Shown: positions 12,033-24,700 of the stretch, in pieces
Layout: every line of letters starts with the position of its first letter
Position numbering within the stretch: the stretch's first letter is position 1
From: Tetrahymena thermophila SB210
Lineage: Eukaryota; Ciliophora; Oligohymenophorea; Hymenostomatida; Tetrahymenidae
Assembly (NCBI RefSeq): GCF_000189635.1
Contig: NW_002476508.1
Span: 124,001-188,000 of the forward strand
DNA: 64,000 nt
Reading direction: 5' to 3'
Program-made: the position numbers and the translations under genes
The notes under the pieces: generated by a model
The model's database searches: none
The model's input: the letters and a program-made list of their open reading frames with translations, nothing else
Told to the model about the DNA's origin: nothing

Positions 12033-14561
12033 ATGAAGACTCTATAAATTGAAAAGATCAGAGAACTTATGATGAACCCTAATTAAATCAGAAATATGTC
12101 TGTTATAGCTCACGTAGATCATGGAAAGACTACTCTTACAGACTCCTTGCTTGCTAGAGCTGGAATTATTTCTGAAAATAATGCTGGAAAAGCTTGCATG
12201 ATGGACACTGATCCTAAAGAACAAGAAATGGGTATCACTATTAAGTCTACAGGAGTTTCTTTGTATTATTAAAATACAGTAAATAAGCAAGAAAGCATCA
12301 TTAATTTGATTGATTCCCCAGGGCATATAGATTTTTCTGGAGAAGTTACTGCTGCTTTAAGAGTTACCGATGGAGCTCTCGTTGTTGTAGATGCTGTTGA
12401 AGGAGTTGCTGTTTAAACGGAAACTGTTCTGAGGTAGGCTTGTCAAGAAAGAATAAGACCTGTACTCGTAATTAATAAGTTGGATAGGCTTTTTAGTGAA
12501 CTTAAAGATGATTATGAAAATATTTATCAAAGACTTATTAAAATTATAGCTAAGGTTAATTCAATATTAGAAATGCACGAAAATGACTCTATTAAAAATT
12601 ACACTTTAGATCCTTCTTTAGGCAATGTTGCTTTTTCTTCAGGTAAACAATGTTGGGGATTCACTTTGAAAACTTTTGCAAGAATTTACAGCTAAAAATT
12701 CTCAACAAAAGAGGATATTTTAATGAATAAACTTTGGGGTGATAATTACTTTAATCCATAAACCAAGTCTTTCACTTAAGATGCACATTTAATAAATAAT
12801 GAAGGTAAGAAGGCACAGCGCTCTTTTATAGAATTCGTTTTAGCTCCTTTAGATAAATACTATTCTGCTTCTTCAAATGCAGATATTGAGACTCTTTCGA
12901 AAATGGTAGAAAAGCTTCATATTTCTACTATTTTGACTACTGCAGAGTTAGATAGACTCAAATAATTAGAAGTTTAAGAAAGAATTAAGAAATCTATGAG
13001 AGCTTGGCTACCTCTAGCTGATGCAATTCTCGAAATGGTTTAAGATCATTTACCTTCTCCTCGAGAGGCTATGAAATACCGCAGTATGTATCTATACGAA
13101 GGACCTGCAGATGATGAAGCATGTACAGCTATGAAAGAATGCAATTCAGAGGGTCCATTGATGGTCTATATTTCTAAGATGGTACCTACCTCTGATCTTA
13201 GTAGATTCTATGCATTCGGTAGAGTTTTCAGTGGTACAATTACTCAAGGAATGAAAGTAAGAGTTTAAGGTCCTGACTATAAACCTGGAACTAAAGAAGG
13301 TCTTTTTATAAAAACAATTTAAAGAACATTTTTGATGATGGGTAAGCAGCAAGAAGCTATAGAATCAGTACCTGCTGGTGGTACTGTATTAATTTTAGGT
13401 ATTGATAGTGCACTCACAAAGACAGGCACTCTCACTACTTCTGAATCAGCTCATAATATTAGAAATATGAAATATACGATCTCTCCTATTTTAAGAGTTG
13501 CAGTAAGTACTCCTAATTAGCAAGATCTTCCTCGTTTGCTAGAGGGTCTCAAAATGTTGCAATAATACGATTAGCTTGTTTAAGTAGAAATAGATGAAAA
13601 CACAGGATCCTATGTAGTTGCAGGAGGAGGTGAACTTCATGTTTAGATTTGCTTGGAAAAACTTAATGATTTTACACATAATTCTATCAAAATAGTTGCT
13701 TCTCAACCAACTGTTTCATATAGAGAAACAATTAGCGAAAAGAGCTCTTAAACATGTCTAGCTAAAACAGCAAATAAACTAAATCGTTTATATGGTACTT
13801 GCGACCCATTAGATGAGGCATTAGGATCTGCTATATCAGATAACAAAATTAATATTCAAGAGGTAAATAGTTAAGAAACAATAAATACATTGGTGAATAC
13901 TTATAACTGGGAGAGAGAGGATGCAAAAAAAATATGGTGTTTTGGTCCCTTAGAAAAAGAGTCTACAAACTGCATTGTTAATCTTACAGTAGGTATTCAG
14001 GGAATGCCTGCAATATAACCTTCAATAATTACAGCATTTGAATGGTGTACAAAGGAAGGTCTCTTGTGTGATGAACCTCTAAGAAATACCCGTTTTAATA
14101 TTACTGATGCTGTCATACATATAGATCCTGCCCACCATCGTAGTAATCAGATAACTCCAGCTGCTAGAAGACTCTTTAAAGCGTGCTAATATGTGAGTGA
14201 ACCTAAAATTTTAGAGCCTTTTTATTAATGTGACATAAGAATACCTGATGATAGTAAAGGCCCAATCTATGCAGTTCTAAACAAAAGAAGAGGTATAGTT
14301 GTTGGTGAAGAATATGAAGAAGCTCTTTCGATGATTCAAGCTCATATTCCTGTTTCAGAAAGCTTTGGTCTTGATCAAGCTCTCAAATCAGCAACTTAAG
14401 GTAAGGCTATACCTGCCCTTTCATTCAGTCATTGGCAGGTAGTACAAGGAAATCCTTTAGATCCTGAAACCAAATCAGGTAAAATAGTCACTGAAATAAG
14501 AACAAGAAAAGGTTTGACTGCTAAAATACCTGAATTAAATAATTATTTAGATAAGCTTTGA
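12033..14561 (+). CDS. Elongation factor 2 paralog (eEF2-like translational GTPase)
   Basis: One uninterrupted 842-residue frame, the usual eEF2 length (yeast eEF2 is also 842), with all five domains. G1 is A26-H-V-D-H-G-K-T-T, G3 is D94-S-P-G-H, G4 is N148-K-L-D, and the G-domain end reads [18 protein letters not shown]. Domain II/III landmarks include [17 protein letters not shown] and the [16 protein letters not shown] block. The C-terminus [20 protein letters not shown] is typical eEF2. eEF2 catalyses GTP-dependent ribosome translocation in the cytosol. Two conserved regulatory sites differ. The diphthamide loop reads D698-P-A-H-H-R-S-N-Q in place of D-A-I-H-R-G-G-G-Q; the modified His is kept as H701 but the loop around it is not. 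The residue aligned with the eEF2-kinase threonine is M57. It is probably a divergent paralog and not the housekeeping copy; that is inference. The CAG/CAA, TAA and TAG codons at Gln positions support the ciliate code. Confidence 0.95.
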
Positions 14562-15116
14562 AAAAATAATTTTATTTTTTTTGTTTGTTAATTAATTTAA
14601 TTTAATTTAATTATTTCTTCATCTTATTTCATGTAAATAGTTTTATCTTTTAAATTTAATTTCTAAAATAAAATTGGCAAAAAGGGTTTAAACAAAGGAA
14701 TTTAATAAATTATTTTAAATAACGATTATCTTCTTAAATAAAGATAAATAAATTTTAATATAATTGACAAACTTATTGATATAATAAAAAAACAAATAAT
14801 AATTCTTAGTGCTTTTTATTTTACCTTACTATGAAAATACATAGTATATAAAAAGTACAACAAATCAACTGTTTTTATTAAATAACTATCTTCTATTTTA
14901 TTTTCTCGATCAGAAATTTTTTGAAAGAGTTAGTAAAAGATTATTAGTGAATAAATTTACATTCTTTTTTGTTCAAATAAATACCCGAGGTGAATTTTAA
15001 AGAAAATCTGACCTCTAGATAAGTTAATAGTCCATATGAATATCAAATCATTAAAATTTTCTTTATAATGAATTAAAAAAGCAAATCTTTAAGTAAATAG
15101 AAAAAAATATTCAAAG
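14562..15116. other. Intergenic spacer
   Basis: This AT-rich spacer separates the eEF2-like gene from the next plus-strand gene. A short (TTAAT)n-like run lies just downstream of the stop, near 14588-14612. Nothing else recognisable. Confidence 0.5.
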
Positions 15117-16073
15117 ATGAGCAATAAAATTTTAGCAACAAATATTTAAAATAAAGGAAAAATTCCTCTGCTTTTAAATAATTAACCACATTTATAGATA
15201 CCAAATGAATAAGTTAAATAAAATTATGATATATCCATAAATAATTTTTAGGATGAAACCACGCCAAATAATAAGCTGCAAATTTAGAATTTACCTTTTC
15301 ATCCTTAAGATTAGATGATTTGTTTTCCTAGCGGTCAAGAAATTGTGAATCCTGAAGTGCTATATTGCAAATAAAAAATTAGGGGCTTGAATTCAGAGAT
15401 AAAAATACAAATTTAATATTTGTTTATTTTATTGCAAATATTGATCGCTTAATTACCCTTAAGATTTACTTTTATTCAATTGATTTGTAAATCAAATATT
15501 TATTCTTCTTAGTTTTGTGAAAATAAAATATTGAAGCCATTGATTGCTGAAAATGTACATATAAGTGAGCAAGTAATTAGAGGAAGTTATGTTGCATATT
15601 GTGGCAAAGAGCTGAGTTTAAATATAAAATTTTAATCAATAATTTCTATTATTAATCTATTAGTGACACTAATCTTCTTAATAACTGCTAATTTGGTGAT
15701 ATTTAATATTAAATACTCTCAAAGCAATGCTATTATATATCTCAATGCCATTTACATTAGTTAAACTATTTTCTATTTAATTATCATAGCTTTATTTTTA
15801 GTAGGTACTTTTAAATGTAATCCAAAATTTGTATATGCTGCTTACTTTATTGGTATTCTCAGTTTATCATTAGCAGCTCTTTAATTATGCTTCAGTTTTA
15901 TATTTAGCAACGATTCAACAGGTGCATAAATTTACAACGCAGTATCAAGTTTAGCATCCACTCTTTTGATATATTTAAGTACGCGCGCGATAAAAGCTGT
16001 ATATACTGACTTAGTAAAACTACTAGTTCTACTTTCTCAAATTGACTAAAAATAATTATAAAATTGTGTTTGA
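15117..16073 (+). CDS. Small multi-pass membrane protein, unrecognised
   Basis: A frame of 318 residues runs from ATG at 15117 to TGA at 16071-16073. The first 80 or so residues are polar, Gln/Asn-rich and presumably cytosolic. A moderately hydrophobic, Cys-containing middle follows. Four clear membrane segments sit in the second half, built around IISIINLLVTLIFLITANLV, IFYLIIIALFLVG, YFIGILSLSLAALQLCFSFI and SSLASTLLIYL. The gene ends in a short charged tail (VKLLVLLSQIDQKQLQNCV). The four-helix layout recalls tetraspan proteins in general, but no CCG or other family motif is visible. An upstream ATG at 15068 is in another frame and stops early. Function unknown. Confidence 0.7.
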
Positions 16074-16931
16074 ACAATTAATTTATATTATAACATGTGC
16101 CCATAAATAAAAAGGTGTAAATTTTAAAGAATAAGATTAATCAGTACTTTATAAATTATTATTAATTTATCTATTCATAAAAATATGATAGTCTTTTTAA
16201 TTTTTATTTAAATAAACAAAAATATTGAAAGAATGTATTTTTTTTATTTTTTTATCTTATCATGCTATTAAATGATAGAATTTATGAAATATAAAATAAT
16301 TATCAGAAACAAATAATAAAAAATAAATTTGAAATGTATTTAAAAAGTGCAGCGCCATGAGTAAAGAGATTATCACGAAATAAAAGAAGTAACTCTTTGA
16401 CTTGACTTTTAAAACCATAAATTATTATGACATTTAAACAAATAAAATTTTGAAATTAAATTTTATGGGTTCTCATTAAATAAAACTTTAATATTAGATA
16501 TTTTCTTTAATAAAATAAATATTTCAATAATCAATTTAATTAAAAGAAAATTTTTGATTTCAATAAATTTATTTTATCTAAAAAACTAGAAAAAAAATGT
16601 TAAATTTAATAAGAATTGTTCCATTGTAAAGAGCCTTGACGTATGGTTTCTTGTTATTATCCTCATAACTTTTAATTTATTTAAAAAAAATAATTTTTGT
16701 AATAGAAGTTATTGACACATAGTGATTTTTACTATTAAATTTTATTAAAGCCAGTTATAAGCCATATAAAACAAAACAAAACAAAAAATTAACAGATTTT
16801 TAATAGTAAATTTAAATGTTTTTGTAAATATAAAATATTATTTCATAACATTAAATATTGAAGATTCAGAAATATTATTATTTTATTTTTCATATTTATT
16901 ATAAAAATAATTTTATATGATGAAGAAGAGT
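16074..16931. other. Convergent intergenic spacer before the cysteine-rich array
   Basis: About 860 bp of AT-rich DNA lies between the ends of the 318-residue gene (+) and gene A (-). No supported feature. A minus-strand open frame of about 96 codons around 16370-16665 was considered and rejected. Confidence 0.5.
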
Positions 16932-19900
16932 TCAACTAAATTAAGTTTGAGGCCTTATTGTTCGTAATCTGCTAAATTTTTCTAAATGTTAATTTTGATG
17001 TTTTAAAAACTAGAGTGTTTTTTATTGTGAAAACTGAAATTCTTATAAAGTTTACTGGATGGGATCTATTCTATATTTATAGGACATTTATTAATCTTTG
17101 TTTCTCTACTTAGAGTATTTTACATGAAGCATTTTAAAAAGATAAATTATTACTTAAACTACAAAAAATAAATGAAAAACCACAAGCAAGCAATCTACAA
17201 CTATTATTTTATATATTTAATAAAACAAATTTTTATAAAAGTAAGATATTTATTTAATTTTATTTACCTAAAGAAATGTTTGATTTATTAGCAATCAAAA
17301 GAATAGAAATAATTGAGGTATAGAATAGCTCCAAAAATATTATGTTGAGGTTCCTCCACCTATTTTTTATTGGCCAAGCATAGACTAAATATAAAATAAA
17401 TACTAAATTTAAGCTAATATTCAGATAAATAGATTCCTTTCCCTATACAAAGACAATACCACAGACTATAATCAACTTTCTTAACTCAAAAAACATCCAA
17501 AATAGTCTTTGTTTTAGAAATTTATTCAATCCAGTAACTAAATATTTTTTTGACACTTAGGATATTTGTCTAACTTTACCATAATTTATTAATGATTTAA
17601 CACTCCTTTAGATATACATAATGTAAACAGCTATAATTATTATTAAAAAATATATTTCCTCAAAATAAATAATCGAACCTTCATAGATTTTACTTGTAAA
17701 TATACCTATAAATAACATGTTTGAGCAGATCATCCAAATTTTTACTAAAAAGTTATGTCTTAAATATTATTTCATTTTATTTTTGCAAGAAAACAGTTAA
17801 AAGCCCAAATAAATAGAGTACAATAAAATTATTACCAAGCCTTGATAAAAAAAATTTAAAACGAACAAATCCATAATAGGTTATACTTTAATTACCATAG
17901 GGTAGTATTGGCTTGAAAAGAGGGTTTTCATGATTTCATTTTTAGGGAAAATTTATTTTGTTGGAATCAAATTGAAATAGTTATGGGTTAAGACATATTT
18001 TAAAGCAAGTTCTTTTGTCATATAAAGAGAATCTATGTTTATCAAGCAATAGTTTCCTATCATTTATACTACTTAAATGTAATAAATGCTTAAAAAGCCC
18101 ACAAATTTTAAATCAGTAAAGACTAAAATTACCATAAAAATGAGTGATATAAATGAAACAACGTTTTCAATTATGTATTTATCATCGATTGATGAAGTTA
18201 AATCTTAGCAATCTTTTTATTATTACACAAATCCTAGCGAATCGCATAGTTTTAATTTAAAGTATTATGCTTTTCTTGTTTCACTCATACAATCTGTTGA
18301 TTTTATATCACTACAAATGGTGCAGTCATTAGCACTATTTTGGCATTTCTAGCATTTACTATCACATTACTCACATTTTGATATCATGTTATTTTATATG
18401 ATTTTTGCAGGAGAGCCATAGTAACCATCTTTGCAAGTACCTTAGCATATGCTATCCTGTAATACTAATGGTTAGTCACATCTTAGACTACAATTTCTAT
18501 ATATAAAAGAAGTAATAGTATTTTAAGGACATATATCTACACATTAAAGTTCATAGGCAAAAAAAGGTGATTTGCATTAAAAACAAGAATTTTAATCACA
18601 AATTATACATCCCTCTCCATATGCAGATTAACATGTCAAACAAACTGGCTGATTGTTTATTAAGCCAGGGTAAAATCCATTACTACACTAGCTTTTACAT
18701 TGGTTAGTAATTTTATCAAAATAAAGAGGCAATTAACAAGATGAACATTAACTTGGATCAGGTCCAAAACATGTTAAGCAAGTTTAATTGCAGCTACTGC
18801 AAGTGTTATTGATTGTATCTTTATATTAATTACTGTTACATTGAGTTAAGCATTAGTTAAGGGATTATTAATAAAATGTTCCATTATTACAACTCAGGCA
18901 ATTGTCATTTGATCCACCTGAACAAGTTTTACACAATTTATGACAAAGAGTGCAAATACCTGAAGATGTATCACCATATTAATTACTGTTACAAACGTTA
19001 ACACATTCTCCTGTCGACTACTATAGAAAAGTTGATTAATAGCAAGATTAGCAGTTGTTTTATTAACCGCCAAAACAAGTTTTACAATTTTTATGACATG
19101 GTTTGCATATATTTGTTTATAAATCTCCATATTAATCTACGTTACATTTATTAAGACATTAGTTAAGTGTTTATTAAAAAAACAAACCATCATTACAGCT
19201 TAAACAATTGCTACTTGTTCCTCCATAACAAGTTTTACAACTTTTATCACATGCAATACATTTATTTTGAATAGTATCTCCATAAAAACTATCATCACAT
19301 TAACTAACACATTAACCTTAGTATAAAAAAGTGTTATTACCACAAGAAATACACTCCGTAAGACTTATACAAGAAAGACAATTTATTAAAGAGCACTATC
19401 AAAAATAATTAAAAATATTATAATTTATATTGATTTCATTAAATTTATATTTTACATAATGGATTTAAACATAGAACTCTCTTATACCAAAAGAATGAAA
19501 AGCTGAGAGCTAATTTAAATCAGTATAAATTAATATAGATAAAATTTATGATGTATGCTACAAGTTTAAAGCTGTAACTTAAACTATTTAATCATTATAG
19601 TTTATCATACCACAAATATTTTTTGATCCATCAAGAATTGTTTCTTATATATTTACCTATTAGTTATCAATCTCTAGATATATTTTATGATTTTACCAAT
19701 CATCTATCTTAAAGGCTATAAAGCTTATATCTATATACCAATGTGCCTGCCTTAATTTATAAACAATATAAACTTAATTTAAATATTAATTAGATTTTAT
19801 CTTTTACAAATTCGTAAATACTTTTTAGATTGATGCCCCTTTTGATGCAAGGTAAGCTCCTCCTAATATTTGATAATTCCCACATTGAGTAACCGTAGAT

Positions 19901-21140
19901 CCAGCATATTGTTGATAAAAGAAATCCCCAAAGAAATTATTTAATTTAAACTAGTAGTTGTTAACTTACATTTCTCCAAAGGTATCTAAGGTGAGGCTTT
20001 TAAATAAGATTTTAGTATCTATTTTTAATGATTTTAATAAATAAAATTAATTTGTCAAAAAAGCTTATAATTTTAGTTTAATTTTTAAAAATGTAAATTT
20101 TAATAAATCCAATTACATTATTATGGAATTAATTTACTATAATTTTAAATTAATTTCACACATTCACCATCAATTTCATATGATTACAAAGGATTGCAAC
20201 TCTCACATTTTAAAGTAGAAGAGTTATAATTTTCACAATACTTATTTGCAATTTAGCAAATTTAATTTATATAGTCTGCTAAAAATAAACCTGGACAAGA
20301 ATCTACACAATTACCATAATGATATAATTATCCGTTATCACATAATGAACACGTCTTCAAATTAGGACTATATTTTTTGTTATCAGAACAACTCAAGCAG
20401 TTATTCTAATTTTTAAATGAATGTTTTTAATTTTATAAATTTGTATTAATATTTTACATAATTAGGGCCATCACATGTTAAGCATGATGGATGGCATGTG
20501 TTTAAATAAACGTATAAGTTTTTTATTCCAAATGCCTCATTTTAATAAAATTCATCAAGATGGGAATAAAACATAAGTCTAAAATTTTTAGAAGGACTAA
20601 TTATAGCTGAAAAACGGACCATAGTATCTAAATATTGAGGAGAACAAATATTAAAACCGTCATTAAAATTATTATATTTTGTATAGTATTTAAGATATGT
20701 ATATTAGCTTAGATTATTATCATAAACTGATATTTAAATAAAATCATTAGTATCTACTGTCATTAATAGTAAAAGATCTAATTTTATTGAAATTTAATAG
20801 TGGGGTATAGAATTAGAAAAATAATAACTGTATTGATGTTCTAAATCAAATAAACCATATATTTAACTAGAGCTAAATTCAGAAAAAGCAGACTGTACAC
20901 AAGTAAAAGTTGAATAGGGATACTCTTAATTATTGTGATTATTTATCAAAACTCTACTCCAATTTCTCAAATCAGCTGCAGGTATTGGATTCTAAGTAAA
21001 GAGTGACTGTAACAAATATTCATCTATTTATTGAAAATTATATGATGAATTATTTAAATCAGTAATTTTTTTATTTTAATTTTACATTATAAAGATATTT
21101 GCAAAACCAAAAATTGAAGAAAAAAAACTTTATTTTTCAT
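16932..21140 (-). CDS. Array gene A: cysteine-rich, multi-pass membrane protein
   Basis: The span runs from ATG at 21138-21140 to TGA at 16932-16934 and contains several short introns. Order: hydrophobic N-terminus; first extracellular module; Cys-rich stretch; second module; furin-like repeats (about 18260-19390) with units such as CKPCHKNCKTC and NQYGDT; about seven helices (about 17230-18170); Gln/Lys-rich tail. The transmembrane part begins SFISLIFMVILVF, then KFVGFLSIYYIQVV and MIGNYCLINIDSLYMTKELA, and includes RLFWMFFELRKLI. An intron just before the Cys repeats follows REFYVQIHY. The first exon is odd: splicing it as in B and C leaves the frame one base off. A GT at 21085 joined to an alternative acceptor (TTACAG) would restore it. 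It is presumably a surface receptor-like protein; ligand unknown. Confidence 0.75.
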
Positions 21141-21721
21141 TTTTGTATTTATTTTTTCGTTTGTAATAATTATTATTATTTTTGGAAAATGAATTAAATC
21201 AGTTTGATTCTAAAAGATAATTTAAACAATTAGATTACACTTTTCTAGATATCGTTTTTCTGATTCATTCATAAATTTGGCTTTGTCTACTTACTGGAAT
21301 TGCTATCTTATATTTCTCTTTAAAAAATTAAATAATTCTATTAAGAATCCCTTTTATTTTTAAATTTTAATTAATTTACTTTTTTAAGAAAGAGAAAATT
21401 TTCTTTTATTTTACTATAAGATACAAAAAAGTTTATATTTATTTTTGTAAGCTTTACATTAAAATAATTAATATTTTTTCTTTATAAAAAGTAGATTAAT
21501 AAATAAACTTTAAAAATATATTATTCAAAAAATATAATAAACTAATTATAATAGACAAAATTATCATTCATTACCAGCAAGATAAAAAATCGCTGGCTTA
21601 ATAAATATTAATGCAAACTAATTTAAAACATAAATTTATAAATTACAACAATATAGCTTTTAATAGCTATTAATCTTCACTAGCATTCGTATCTAATTAT
21701 AGGTTTATTTAAATAAAAACA
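21141..21721. other. Spacer between genes A and B
   Basis: AT-rich, 581 bp; it should contain the promoter of gene A. No motif shared with the D-F upstream regions was seen. Confidence 0.5.
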
Positions 21722-24700
21722 TCATTTTTATAAAGTTTTAGGTTTTGATGAGCTGAATCTAACTAATTTTTATTTTTGACAGCTTTAATTTAAAAAGCTG
21801 AAATCAAAAGATTCAACATTAGAAATTTAAAATTCTATTTTAATTTTTTTGTATGGATCTAAGTATTTTATTTGATCTGATTTTTTTTTCTTGTTCTTTA
21901 TCTCCAAATAGCGTTTATACAATTGTATAAGAAGATAAATAATAGCTTATATTACAAAAACTAAATGAAATGTGACTAGCAAGTACATTATAACTATTTT
22001 ATAATTAATTATTAAAATATTATTAAATTCGCGGTAAATTCTCATATTAAATCCAAATATTTTAAGGTTTATTTTTATAAAATTTTTAAAATAATCAAGG
22101 TTTCTAAGGTGTATAAACTGAAATTGATATTGCCTTAATATGAATCATTACCGTGTATATTATTTTAAAAATAAGAAATTAAAAATACCTAATGAAAGCT
22201 TTAGTGTGTCAGCAATCAGAAGCAAAGATACTATTACAGTATAAAATATCTCTAAAAAAATTATATTGAAGTTTCTCCACTTATTTTGAATAGGTTAAAC
22301 AAATATCAAATATAATATGAATACTATATTGAAGCTTATATTCAAATAAATTGATTTTTTTCCTTAAAGAAAAATAATAATGACAATTAAAATAAATTTT
22401 CTAAGCTCAAAGAACATCCAAAATAGCCTTTATTTTAGATTTTGATTTACTTCTATAAGTAAGTATTTTTTTGAAGTTTAAATCTAATCTTTCATCCAAT
22501 CATAATACTTTATTTATCTTATACTTCTATAAATATTAATCAAGTAAATTAGTAAATTTGTAACAAAAAAAAATATTTCACCAAACTTAAGACTAGATAT
22601 ATCATAAAATTTACTAGTAAACATACCTAAAAGAAACATATTTGAGCATATCATCCAGATTTTTATTAAAAAGTTAAATTTTAAATATTGAACCAGCTTA
22701 TTTTTACAAGAAAATATTTTAAAGACTAAATAAATAATGTGTAATATGATTATAATCAAACCTTGATAAAAAAAGTTTAAAAATAACAAATCCAACAAAG
22801 GCTACACATTAATTAGCATAGGATAATATTGACTTGAAAAGAGGGTTTTTATACTTTCGCTTTTTGGAAAGAATTGTTCTATTGGAATTAAATTAAAATA
22901 GTTATGGGTTAAAGCATACTTTAAAGCCAGTTCTTTGGTCATAAATAGATAATCTATATTTATCAAGCAATAGTTTCCAATCATTTATACAACTTATATA
23001 TAATAAATGCTTAAAAAGCCCAAAAATTAATAATCACTTACAAAAGCAATTATCATAAATAAAGCAGAAATAAGGCTTATGATATTTTCAACTAAGTACA
23101 TATCCTATGAAGATAAAATTTAGTTTTCACAATCTGTTTATGAGTCCGAAAGCCCTAGAGTATCACATATTTTTTATTTTAAATATTAACCTTATCTTTC
23201 TAAACTCATACAATCAATAGATTGTATATCACTGCAAACAGTGCAGTCATTAACATTGTTTTGGCATTTCTAGCATTTACTATCACATTATTCACATTTT
23301 GTTATCATGTTATTTTATATGCTTTTCGAAGAAAATGCATAGTAACCATCTTTGCAAGTACTTTAGCATATACTATCCTGTAGTACGAATGGTTAATCAC
23401 ATTCTAGACTACAAGTTTTATTTATAAAAGAAGTAATAGTATTTTATGGACATATATCTACACATTAAGCTCCATAAGTAAAATAAGACTATTTGCATTT
23501 AATACAAGAATTTTAATCACAAATTATACATCCTTCTCCATATGTAGATTAACATGTTAAACAAACTGGGTGATTATTAATTGATTGAGGGTAAAATCCA
23601 TTACTACACTAGCTTTTACATGAATTAGTAATTTTATCAAAATAAAGAGGCAATTAACAAGATGAACATTAATTTGGATCAGGTCCAAAACATGTTAAGC
23701 AAGTTTAATTGCAGCTACAGCAAGTGTTATTGATTGTATCTTTATATTAATTACTGTTACATTGAGTTAAGCATTAGTTAAGGGATTATTAATAAAATGT
23801 TCCATTATTGCAACTCAGGCAATTGTCATTTGATCCACCTGAACAAGTTTTACACAATTTATGACAAAGAGTGCAAATACCTGAAGATGTATCACCATAT
23901 TAATTACTGTTACAAACGCTAACACATTCTCCTGTCGACTACTATAGAAAAGTTGATTAATAGCAAGATTAGCAGTTGTTTTATTAACCGCCAAAACAAG
24001 TTTTACAATTTTGATGACATGGTTTGCATATATTTGTTTATAAATCTCCATATTAATCTACGTTACATTTATTAAGACATTAGTTAAGTGTTTATTAAAA
24101 AAACAAACCATCATTACAGCTTAAACAATTACTACTTGTTCCTCCATCACAAGTTTTACAATTTTGATGACATGGTTTGCATATATTTGTTTATAAATCT
24201 CCATATTAATCTACGTTACATTTATTAAGACATTAGTTAAGTGTTTATTAAAAAAACAAACCATCATTACAGCTTAAACAATTACTACTTGTTCCTCCAT
24301 AACAAGTTTTACAACTTTTATCACATGCAATACATTTATTTTGAATAGTATCTCCATAAAAACTATCATCACATTAACTAACACATTAACCTTAGTATAA
24401 AAAAGTGTTATTACCACAAGAAATACACTCCGTAAGACTTATACAAGAAAGACAATTTGTTATAGTGCACTGTTAATAATTAAAAAATATTATATTGAGT
24501 TCATTAAATTTAAATTTTACATAGTGGATTTAAACATAGAATTCTCTTATACCAAAGGAGTGTACACTTGAATTTTAATCTAAATTAGTTGATATTTTTA
24601 TATCTAAGCTTTATTAATGATGTGGCTAATCTAAAGCAATAATTTAAACAATTTGATCATTTTAGCTTTGTAAACCACAAATTTATGTTGGTGGTTAAAG

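Noticed and set aside
13146..13352. Minus-strand frame within the eEF2 paralog
   Set aside because: Antisense shadow of a conserved coding region with no independent support.
16370..16665. Minus-strand frame of about 96 codons beginning with ATG
   Set aside because: Length is within chance for a one-stop code at this base composition and the translation is low-complexity.
18894..19130. Standard-code frames on the array minus strand lacking cysteine pattern (also 23815-24051 and others)
   Set aside because: They are out-of-frame shadows of the Cys-rich coding frame, which reads CKPCHKNCKTC and similar in the correct frame.
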